The translations under genes and the position numbers were made by a program. From Rugosibacter sp. (GTDB taxonomy: Bacteria; Pseudomonadota; Gammaproteobacteria; Burkholderiales; Rhodocyclaceae): a stretch of DNA of 6,640 nucleotides. The notes below the pieces were generated by a model. The model had not been told where the DNA came from, did not search any database, and saw only the letters and a program-made list of their open reading frames with translations. The stretch lies in assembly GCA_030652715.1 (NCBI GenBank), contig JAUSQB010000170.1:1-6640 (forward strand). Reading direction: 5' to 3'. Below, piece after piece: positions 1 through 5,266 of the stretch; the first letter of the stretch is position 1; the number at the start of each line of letters is the position of its first letter.

Positions 1-422
1 GCAACATCACGGTAGAAATTGACGGCACTTTTGGTATCGCAAATCTGCCACATGGGTAAACCCAGCATGGTGCCATCCGCACCGATATCGTAGGCCTCTT
101 TGGTTTGCTGAATCGTGTCGCGCGTATTAGTCGTCGTGGTGCCGCAGAAGTAAGGCACACGCCCACGCACGGTCTCGACCATCGTGCCAATCACTTGACG
201 TTTTTCTTCCCACGTGAGTGAAGCACCTTCACCAAACGTACCCAAGGACAAAATACCATTGACACCTGACTTCACCAGCTCTTCGGCAACACGTGCCACT
301 TCATCCAGATCAACAGTATCCGTCATGCGCCAGTCTTCAGCACCAGGTTTGGCGGGGGTCGGCATAATTGCCCAGGCACCATTGATGTCGTTAACAGCCA
401 ATACACGAGACTTGTTACTCAT
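1..422 (-). CDS. nahE: trans-o-hydroxybenzylidenepyruvate hydratase-aldolase family protein (NahE-like), 3' end beyond window
   Basis: This is the first 140 residues of a dihydrodipicolinate synthase/N-acetylneuraminate lyase superfamily TIM barrel; the rest lies left of the window. Residues 11-32 contain the [11 protein letters not shown] segment and a downstream DWR, and residues 59-65 hold SLGTFGE, the family's phosphate/carboxylate-binding loop in the GTFGE form that I recall for NahE/PhdJ (DapA has GTTGE). RVPYFCGTT (88-96) and [12 protein letters not shown] (114-125) also match NahE as I remember it. The family hydrates and retro-aldol-cleaves an arylidene-pyruvate into an aromatic aldehyde plus pyruvate through a Schiff-base lysine, which is not visible here. 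The start is set by a GAGGA Shine-Dalgarno (432-436 on the complement) 9 nt upstream. The gene begins 21 nt after the reductase, so it is probably cotranscribed. The true substrate could be from naphthalene, a carboxylated or sulfonated analogue, or a heterocycle. The family call is firm; the substrate is not. Confidence 0.87.
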   Translation of the reverse strand, partial: MSNKSRVLAVNDINGAWAIMPTPAKPGAEDWRMTDTVDLDEVARVAEELVKSGVNGILSLGTFGEGASLTWEEKRQVIGTMVETVRGRVPYFCGTTTTNTRDTIQQTKEAYDIGADGTMLGLPMWQICDTKSAVNFYRDV

Positions 423-443
423 TTTTAAATGTCCTCAAGAATT

Positions 444-1463
444 TTAATAAAACCGGTCAAAATGCAATTGCTGCGCAGGGACGCGCTTGTCCAGCAACAA
501 TAATTTCTGGAGTGCTTCCGTCATAGGCGGCGGGCCGCAACAGTAAAACTCGTAATTTTCAAAACCCGTAGCCAGCTTTTGCTGCATGACTTCATGAATG
601 AAGCCTTGCTCACCTTGCCAGCCCTCGGTAGGCGTGGATATTGCCGGAACAATGGTTGCACGTTCGGCCATAAGCGGATCGCGAGCAAGAAGCTCGTCGA
701 GGCACAGATCACTCGGCGTGCGTGCGCCATAGAAAAAGGTGATTTTTCGGTTTGCTAATCGTGGATCACGCACAGCGGCACGAACGATCGAGACCATCGG
801 CGAAAGGCCAGAACCCCCGCCAATGCAAACAATGTCACGCGGGCTGTCTGGACGAAGGTAGGCCAAGCCGTACGGGCCATCAATGTCGATTTGATCGCCT
901 GTTTTAAGCTGCGTGAACAACACCGCAGTGCCTCTGCCCTTGGGTACGTGACGGATAATGAAATTCCAGGTGCCTCCATCTGTAGGTAGATTGGACATGG
1001 AGTACGCACGCGCGCCCTCAACACCCGGCAGATACAGCAAGGCAAATTGCCCCGGCAGAAAAGCTGCCGGTTCAGGTGTTTTAAAACAAAACTCAGTTAA
1101 ATCGTGCGTGAGTTTGCGTACCTCAACCAAAGTAGCAGCCACCCGTGCCGGACGATGCAATGGCACATAGTCACTCTTGAGGCGTACTTTAATGACGCAG
1201 TCACTGGCTGGCTCGCATTGACAAGCCAACCGCCGACCACGTTCACGCGCTTTGACGGACAGCCCCGGTGCATCAGGCCATAGTTCTTTAACTTCACCAG
1301 AAACCACTTCAAACATGCAGCTACCGCACCCACCTGAGTTGCATTCGTAGGGGAACCCCAGCCCTTGGCGCAAGGCTGCGCCAAGGAGGGTGTCCGCAGT
1401 GTTATTGGCAACAGAGAATTCTTCGCTCGTGCCATCGATCTTGATCAAAAAACTGTTTTCCAT
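444..1463 (-). CDS. ring-hydroxylating dioxygenase ferredoxin reductase (2Fe-2S / FAD / NAD), NahAa-type
   Basis: This 339-residue cytoplasmic electron-transfer flavoprotein is expected to pass electrons from NAD(P)H via FAD and a plant-type 2Fe-2S cluster to the Rieske ferredoxin encoded upstream in the same operon. Visible domains in order: an N-terminal 2Fe-2S domain with cluster cysteines C41, C46, C49 and C81; an FAD-binding domain with RAYSMSN (152-158) and GPYGLAYLR (196-204); and an NAD-binding domain with CIGGGSGLSP (213-222) and the C-terminal CCGPPPM (308-314). This architecture and length fit NahAa/NdoR of naphthalene dioxygenase and also BenC/XylA-type reductases. The separate Rieske ferredoxin in the operon favours a three-component (class III) system. 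The gene starts 11 nt after the hydrolase stop, with only a weak Shine-Dalgarno, which suggests translational coupling. It could alternatively serve a diiron monooxygenase or supply the flavin monooxygenase; neither is shown by sequence. Confidence 0.9.
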   Translation of the reverse strand: MENSFLIKIDGTSEEFSVANNTADTLLGAALRQGLGFPYECNSGGCGSCMFEVVSGEVKELWPDAPGLSVKARERGRRLACQCEPASDCVIKVRLKSDYVPLHRPARVAATLVEVRKLTHDLTEFCFKTPEPAAFLPGQFALLYLPGVEGARAYSMSNLPTDGGTWNFIIRHVPKGRGTAVLFTQLKTGDQIDIDGPYGLAYLRPDSPRDIVCIGGGSGLSPMVSIVRAAVRDPRLANRKITFFYGARTPSDLCLDELLARDPLMAERATIVPAISTPTEGWQGEQGFIHEVMQQKLATGFENYEFYCCGPPPMTEALQKLLLLDKRVPAQQLHFDRFY

Positions 1464-1474
1464 AAATCAGGACT

Positions 1475-2299
1475 CTAGCTGGCAATAAATGCCTTGACCA
1501 AGGCCAGTGTTTTATCCAACTGCTCCATCTGCGGAATATGGCCTGACTGATCGATGATCTCGACACGGGAATTCGCAATACGCTTTTGAAATTCTTCAGC
1601 ATAAGCTACGGGTATGAGTTTGTCCTGCTTGCCCCAGATAATTAGCGTCGGCACATTGATACGATGAATTCGCTTGGCCAAACCCTGGTCTGGGAAGGGC
1701 CAAATAAACTTGGCTACGCAGCCGAGTGACCAAACCGTATGTGCAATATGCTTGACCATCATTTCAGGATCAGCAGGCGGGGTGAACATGGCCTGCGCGG
1801 CAGGAATGGAGGGATCAAGAAACAGATAGCCTGGCAGATTTTCCGGTTTATCAAGGTACAGTTGATTAGTCAGCACTGGCACATCGTCACGCCACAACCC
1901 TGCGGGGTCGAGCGGGATGATCTTGCTGAAAATATCCGGAAAATGCGCGGCCAGATCACACATCAGCATGCCGCCAAAAGACTGGCCGATCGCTACGGGA
2001 CGCTTGAGGCCCAGCTTGCGCAGAACCTCTTCGTAGATCAAAACGAGATCAAGAAAGGTATCCACCTTGTGAATGGCGTACGGGTCGCCAAAAGTTGTTC
2101 CCGGCATTTCTGGTGCGTACACCGTATGAGTTTCAGCCAGCTTGTCGAGAAACTGGTCCCAGTACAAACCAGCGGCAGGGTGAAGGTAAACCAATGCCGG
2201 GCCACTCCCTGCAATTTTGACACGGACATCAATTTGATCATTCCAGGCCTTGACGACTTCGGTGCGCTCCGGGCCTTTGATAACAACTTGTGCAGACAT
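1475..2299 (-). CDS. alpha/beta hydrolase (probable catabolic C-C or ester/lactone hydrolase)
   Basis: A complete 274-residue alpha/beta-hydrolase fold protein without signal peptide or membrane segment, so probably cytoplasmic. The nucleophile elbow GQSFGG (105-110) puts the serine at 107. The likely acid is D226 in WGKQDKLIP (222-230), and the likely histidine is H254 in SGHIPQME (252-259). The oxyanion-hole strand reads LVYLHPAAG (36-44), not the HGxGPG form I associate with canonical meta-cleavage-product hydrolases (BphD/MhpC/TodF), and the elbow is GQSFGG rather than GNSMGG. The substrate class is therefore open: a ring-opened beta- or vinylogous diketone, an ester or a lactone. An AGGAG Shine-Dalgarno (2307-2311, complement) lies 7 nt before the ATG. 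A gap of about 120 nt separates it from the monooxygenase upstream. Its place directly after a luciferase-like monooxygenase suggests that it hydrolyses that enzyme's product or a later intermediate; this is inference. Confidence 0.85.
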   Translation of the reverse strand: MSAQVVIKGPERTEVVKAWNDQIDVRVKIAGSGPALVYLHPAAGLYWDQFLDKLAETHTVYAPEMPGTTFGDPYAIHKVDTFLDLVLIYEEVLRKLGLKRPVAIGQSFGGMLMCDLAAHFPDIFSKIIPLDPAGLWRDDVPVLTNQLYLDKPENLPGYLFLDPSIPAAQAMFTPPADPEMMVKHIAHTVWSLGCVAKFIWPFPDQGLAKRIHRINVPTLIIWGKQDKLIPVAYAEEFQKRIANSRVEIIDQSGHIPQMEQLDKTLALVKAFIAS

Positions 2300-2407
2300 A
2301 AATTTTCTCCTGGTCTTTTGCGTGCGCTGCGTGAATCACGTAATCAGCACATCGGGACTGTTCATCGGAACTCTGTAACAGATAAAAGAATAAATGTAGG
2401 AAAGCTA

Positions 2408-2425
2408 CGTTAACTCCTGTTAACG
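2408..2425 (-). repeat. perfect 7-bp inverted repeat across the monooxygenase stop codon
   Basis: CGTTAAC and GTTAACG flank a 4-nt loop, and the stop codon of the flavin monooxygenase gene lies within the structure. On the coding strand the loop plus the next bases read AGGAG, a Shine-Dalgarno-like sequence with no reading frame of note behind it. A second small hairpin (CGAGC-ACC-GCTCG, 2424-2436) partly overlaps. No run of T follows on the minus strand, so this is not a canonical Rho-independent terminator. It could be an mRNA processing or stabilising element in the 120-nt gap before the hydrolase gene. No clear promoter is seen in that gap. Confidence 0.4.
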
Positions 2426-3637
2426 AGCACCGCTCGGCCACCAGCGGTTTTCCCAGTTTTCATCCTCCCAGATTCCCTTTAACTTAGGCAGAATATGCTT
2501 GGAAAGCATATCAATATTCTTCATGACCAACTCATGCGGCATGGGGCCGATATGAACCATGATGACCAAATGTCCAATGCGGAAATTTTTAATTATTTCA
2601 ATAAGTTGCTGGGCAACAGTTTCCGGCCCGCCCACAATGGCGCATTGATTATCGACCAGCTCTTTGTATTCGATCGTACGCATCTTCGGCACGATACCAA
2701 AGTCACCCGGATCCTTGATAATGAATTCCAGCCCCTTGATGTCAACATAGCCCGGCAACCCTAGTGATTGCATGGGGATAGCACCAAGGCCCGTGCGGTA
2801 GCCTTGCTCAATATACGGACCATATTCGCGGTGAGCTTCCGCATCGGTTTCGCCCACAAAGACTGCCTGAACAAATGACAGGCGATAGGGATTGCGGTCT
2901 TTCCCGCGCTCTTCAGCCATATCCCAATAACGATCAAAAATCCGCTTGCCGGTGAGCTTGGGGCCAAACCAGCTGAGGTACAGAAAGTTATCGTCATTGT
3001 CAATAATGCCGGCCAGCGTCACGGGGTTGCCAATTGCTGGCGCCCATACCGGCGGTTTATCCTGAAATGGTCGCGGCCACACATTCACTTCTGCATATTT
3101 ATTGTATTTGCCGTTCCACGCAAAAACCTCTTCAGAACGCCATGCTTTTTTGATCAATTCAAGATTCTCATAGAAGCGTGCGCGGGTCTCAATTGGCGGA
3201 ATGCCGTTGTTACGATTAACGTCGTAACTCAGGCCAATCGGGAAACCCGCAACCAAACGCCCCGCACTGATTTGATCCAGAACCGCGTACTCGGCAGCAA
3301 TCCTGAGTGGCTCGCGTGTCTTGGCCAATGAGCGACCCACGCAAGCAAGACCCACATTCAACCCTTCGCTTTGCGTCGCATAGGCCAGCGCCGACATTTG
3401 AAGGTTCGGGTTCGGCAGGATGTCATAGCTTGCTTGCTCATGCTCGGTTGTTGCCACACCATCAAATCCGGAACGCGCGGCATGCATCATCTCATCCAGA
3501 AAATGCATGTGATCCTGATGCATCAACTTGCGATCAACCAGTGCGTGGTACGGCATGGTGGTTACCGAGTCGTACTTGCTTGCGTAATCCGACGCGAAAT
3601 GGCGATACGCCAACTGCTCAAATGCGAGTACCTTCAT
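2420..3637 (-). CDS. LLM-class (luciferase-like) flavin-dependent monooxygenase
   Basis: A complete 405-residue member of the bacterial luciferase-like monooxygenase superfamily, which typically uses reduced FMN supplied by a separate reductase, with O2. Family landmarks: GFDGVATTEHE (57-67) in the position of the usual GFD..w..EHH segment; AAEYAVLDQISAGRLVAGF (114-132), the typical AE-x-A-x-LD-x-(L/I)S-x-GR-x-x-x-G helix-turn; VWPRPFQDKPPVWAP (186-200); and VGGPETVAQQL (335-345). It is longer than many LLM enzymes (about 330-370) because of a Trp-rich C-terminal tail (390-405). A GGAG Shine-Dalgarno (3645-3648, complement) lies 7 nt before the ATG. It sits between a Rieske ferredoxin and an alpha/beta hydrolase in a NahR-like-controlled operon. 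The family includes type II Baeyer-Villiger monooxygenases (diketocamphane), desulfonating enzymes (SsuD) and amine or heterocycle oxidisers (NtaA, DszA). Sequence alone does not choose among these. No dedicated flavin reductase gene is seen in the window. Confidence 0.87.
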   Translation of the reverse strand: MKVLAFEQLAYRHFASDYASKYDSVTTMPYHALVDRKLMHQDHMHFLDEMMHAARSGFDGVATTEHEQASYDILPNPNLQMSALAYATQSEGLNVGLACVGRSLAKTREPLRIAAEYAVLDQISAGRLVAGFPIGLSYDVNRNNGIPPIETRARFYENLELIKKAWRSEEVFAWNGKYNKYAEVNVWPRPFQDKPPVWAPAIGNPVTLAGIIDNDDNFLYLSWFGPKLTGKRIFDRYWDMAEERGKDRNPYRLSFVQAVFVGETDAEAHREYGPYIEQGYRTGLGAIPMQSLGLPGYVDIKGLEFIIKDPGDFGIVPKMRTIEYKELVDNQCAIVGGPETVAQQLIEIIKNFRIGHLVIMVHIGPMPHELVMKNIDMLSKHILPKLKGIWEDENWENRWWPSGAR

Positions 3638-3658
3638 AAAGAATCTCCAGAAAAGGTC

Positions 3659-3690
3659 AAAAACAAAAAACCACGCTTTTTGCTTTTTTT
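3659..3690. repeat. A/T-only imperfect inverted repeat between ferredoxin and monooxygenase genes
   Basis: A 12-nt arm AAAAACAAAAAA, a 6-nt CCACGC spacer and a T-rich arm TTTTTGCTTTTTTT can pair with one bulge. In the operon's direction (minus strand) an A-rich arm is followed by a T-rich arm. The stem has almost no G-C pairs, so it is at best a weak terminator or attenuator. It lies in the 99-nt gap after the ferredoxin gene and could reduce readthrough so that the small ferredoxin is made in excess. It may also be just a low-complexity spacer. Confidence 0.25.
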
Positions 3691-3736
3691 ATAACATGAT
3701 CAATAAAACAAACACCCAGAAAACAACAGCAAAAGA

Positions 3737-4060
3737 TTACGCTTCTACTTCCGCCTCGATATAAACATCATCACCTTCAACAGTGACGGAATAGGTTTGC
3801 AAAGGAATTTCACAGGGGAAAGACAAGGGCTCCCCTGTTTTTACATTGAAACTTCCGCCATGCAACGGGCACTCAACGACTTCACCTTCAAAATAGCCAT
3901 CCGTCATCATGGCAATATTGTGCGTACAGATATTACTGGTCGCATAGTGATTTCCATCAAGATTAAAAAGGGCAATCGGCTTTAAGCCAGCCACATCAAC
4001 CGGTTTCATTTCACCTGGGGCAACATCCCCCAGCTTGCAAACTTTTACACGCGTATTCAT
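3737..4060 (-). CDS. Rieske-type 2Fe-2S ferredoxin of an aromatic ring-hydroxylating dioxygenase (NahAb-like)
   Basis: A complete 107-residue soluble Rieske ferredoxin of the usual length for the dioxygenase-associated type. The cluster ligands are C45-T-H47 and C64-P-L-H67 (CxH-x16-CxxH). The surrounding NICTHNIAMMTDGYFEGEVV and ECPLHGGSF segments resemble NahAb/NdoA as I remember them. It should shuttle electrons from the downstream-encoded reductase to a terminal Rieske oxygenase, which is not present here. It is the promoter-proximal gene of the catabolic operon and is divergent from the LysR regulator. An AGGA-like Shine-Dalgarno precedes the ATG by about 10 nt. Another ATG starts 5 nt upstream but in a different frame, so the chosen start is the one consistent with the family N-terminus. 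Ferredoxins of NirD/BphF type share the motif, but the context favours aromatic oxygenation. Confidence 0.9.
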   Translation of the reverse strand: MNTRVKVCKLGDVAPGEMKPVDVAGLKPIALFNLDGNHYATSNICTHNIAMMTDGYFEGEVVECPLHGGSFNVKTGEPLSFPCEIPLQTYSVTVEGDDVYIEAEVEA

Positions 4061-4103
4061 GCATCAATTCCTGATGGTTTAATGAAAAATTAACACCCCG
4101 GCC

Positions 4104-4123
4104 TGCTTGGACCCACCCAAGCA
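4104..4123. repeat. 7-bp inverted repeat in the presumed leader of the catabolic operon
   Basis: TGCTTGG and CCAAGCA flank a 6-nt spacer. If the catabolic operon starts near 4176, this lies in its 5' leader, roughly 40-60 nt before the ferredoxin start codon. It could form an RNA hairpin or be a protein-binding dyad. No poly-U tract follows immediately in the minus-strand direction, and there is no sign of a riboswitch fold. Confidence 0.35.
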
Positions 4124-4182
4124 AAAAGCAAAGCAAACCGAGAACGAAGCATACAATGTTAAAGGTATCTAAAAAGCTTGTC

Positions 4183-4210
4183 TATATAATAGTTTCCATT
4201 CACATAACAA
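4183..4210 (-). promoter_or_regulatory. candidate promoter of the catabolic operon
   Basis: Read on the minus strand, TTGTTA (4210 to 4205) and TATATA (4188 to 4183) are spaced by 16 nt, each matching 4 of 6 bases of the sigma70 consensus. This predicts a start near 4176 and a leader of about 115 nt. The imperfect -35 would fit an activator-dependent LysR-controlled promoter. A CATA-N5-TATG dyad (4203-4215) overlaps the -35. Two AGCTAA hexamers (4220-4225 and 4234-4239), 14 bp apart, lie roughly 45-65 bases upstream of the predicted start, where a LysR-type activator usually binds. None of this is more than pattern matching. Confidence 0.35.
4185..4190 (+). promoter_or_regulatory. candidate -10 element of the lysR-type regulator gene
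   Basis: A perfect TATAAT lies about 55 nt before the regulator's start codon. No good -35 is found at 16-18 nt upstream, where the sequence is AAGGTA-like. It shares its bases with the minus-strand -10 candidate, so the two divergent promoters would overlap. This is a common layout for negatively autoregulated LysR-type genes. Confidence 0.4.
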
Positions 4211-4244
4211 ATATGCAACAGCTAACGGTACAGAGCTAAAAAAT

Positions 4245-5150
4245 ATGAAACTTCGTTCGATTGATCTTAATCTTTTGGTTGCCTTCCATCGTCTGTATAT
4301 CGATAGAAATGTTTCACGCGCGGCAGATAATCTGGGACTCTCGCAACCCGCGATGAGCAACACCCTGAAACGCTTGCGACAACTAACGGGTGACGATCTG
4401 TTTGTCCGCACATCCGCAGGAATGGTGCCCACGAGTTGCGCAGAAGAATTAGCTGCGCCGTTAGCACAGGCATTAGCGACCATTCAAGAAACGCTCAGTC
4501 ACCTGACAAGCTTTAACCCAGCCAAAAGCTCACGGAAGTTTGTGATCTCAGCCTTTGATATTGGTGAAAGTTATTTGATACCGAAGCTAATGGAACGACT
4601 AGCCAAAGAAGCGCCGGAAGTTACGCTACAAACAACCCATGCCGGTGCCGGGGATGCACTCAAGCTCGCGTTAGAGTCTGGTGACGTTGACTTCGCTGTC
4701 GGCCATCTACCACACCTGCAAGCCGGCTTTTTCCAGCGTCGACTGTTTCAGCAGCATTATGTTTGCGCTTTTCGGCGTGGGCACCCCATGGCAACCAACC
4801 CGTTCGGGATAAATGAATTCCAGGCGGCAGATCACCTGTCCATCGTCACCGAAGGTAGCGACTACGAATTGCTCGACAAGATCATGGCCAGCAAAGCTCC
4901 GCACCGAAAAATAAAACTGCGCGTGTCGCACTTTCTAAGCACTGGCTATTTGTTGCGGGATACCAACCTTGTAGCCACAGTGCCCAACAAGCTGGCAGAA
5001 ATTCTCTGTGATCCCTTCGGGCTGGTATACGTCCCCCATCCGGTTAACCTGCCACTGACAGACATCAATTTGCTCTGGCATGCCCGCTCACACCGCGACC
5101 CGGCAAGTCAGTGGCTGCGCAACTTATTGTTCGATCTGTTCGCTGAGTAA
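4245..5150 (+). CDS. LysR-type transcriptional regulator, NahR-like
   Basis: A complete 301-residue LysR-type regulator. The N-terminal winged helix-turn-helix (about 1-65) starts LRSIDLNLLVAF, with the HTH at 23-44 (VSRAADNLGLSQPAMSNTLK) and DDLFVRTSAGMVPT at 50-63. A linker helix follows (about 66-90), then the periplasmic-binding-protein-like effector domain (about 95-301). The effector domain carries FDIGESYLIPKLM (104-116), HLQAGFFQRRLFQQHYVCAF (157-176), and a C-terminal VPHPVNLP...NLLWHAR..DP...WLR.L.FDLF pattern. These resemble NahR, the salicylate-dependent activator of naphthalene and salicylate operons, as I remember it. The gene is divergent from the ferredoxin-first operon across 184 nt, so it very probably controls that operon. 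Its inducer is likely a salicylate-like hydroxy- or carboxy-aromatic, but other NahR relatives (LinR, NagR, DntR) respond to different compounds. Its Shine-Dalgarno is weak (GAG about 9 nt upstream). Confidence 0.9.
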   Translation: MKLRSIDLNLLVAFHRLYIDRNVSRAADNLGLSQPAMSNTLKRLRQLTGDDLFVRTSAGMVPTSCAEELAAPLAQALATIQETLSHLTSFNPAKSSRKFVISAFDIGESYLIPKLMERLAKEAPEVTLQTTHAGAGDALKLALESGDVDFAVGHLPHLQAGFFQRRLFQQHYVCAFRRGHPMATNPFGINEFQAADHLSIVTEGSDYELLDKIMASKAPHRKIKLRVSHFLSTGYLLRDTNLVATVPNKLAEILCDPFGLVYVPHPVNLPLTDINLLWHARSHRDPASQWLRNLLFDLFAE

Positions 5151-5202
5151 GCGTAAAGCGACGTCCTTGACTGCGCCTTAGTCTTAGTGAATAGTAATTT
5201 TA

Positions 5203-5231
5203 TTGACTGGAGAGATACATTTTGCTATGTT
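5203..5231 (+). promoter_or_regulatory. sigma70-like promoter of the marR-b561-yceI unit
   Basis: TTGACT (5203-5208, 5 of 6 consensus) and TATGTT (5226-5231, 4 of 6) are separated by exactly 17 nt. Transcription would start near 5238, giving a leader of about 29 nt to the marR start codon. This is the best promoter match in the window. No clear terminator for the regulator gene upstream is seen between 5151 and 5200. Confidence 0.55.
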
Positions 5232-5249
5232 AGTTCCAGTTAGGACTAA
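5230..5249. promoter_or_regulatory. candidate MarR operator (near-palindrome)
   Basis: A 20-bp imperfect palindrome with outer half-sites TTAGT and ACTAA, and inner CC and GG in near-symmetric positions. It begins at the end of the -10 element and covers the predicted start point, the usual place for repression by an autoregulating MarR protein. Two additional direct TTAGT copies occur upstream at 5178-5182 and 5184-5188. Confidence 0.45.
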
Positions 5250-5266
5250 TTTGATCATTATTACAC

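Noticed and set aside
214..447. 77-codon plus-strand frame at the left end
   Set aside because: It is antisense to the NahE-like coding frame, which has strong family motifs and a good ribosome binding site.
1739..2413. 224-codon open frame on the plus strand opposite the hydrolase
   Set aside because: It overlaps a clear alpha/beta hydrolase with intact catalytic motifs on the other strand, has no recognisable domain, and no convincing Shine-Dalgarno; it is a shadow frame.
2300..2419. Possible short peptide gene or internal promoter in the gap before the hydrolase
   Set aside because: The only ATG-started frame of note on the coding strand has nine codons and no good Shine-Dalgarno, and no -35/-10 pair with reasonable spacing was found.
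3307..3694. Two overlapping plus-strand frames of 107-110 codons opposite the monooxygenase start
   Set aside because: Both lie over the well-supported N-terminus of the LLM enzyme, have no family resemblance and low-complexity ends.
4169..4483. 104-codon minus-strand frame extending from the LysR gene into the intergenic region
   Set aside because: It is antisense to the DNA-binding domain of the regulator and would run through the divergent promoter; its composition shows no protein family.
5151..5200. Possible terminator after the LysR gene (GCGTAAAGCG and GCGCCTT elements)
   Set aside because: Only 3-4 bp can pair and no T-run follows, so there is no supportable Rho-independent terminator.
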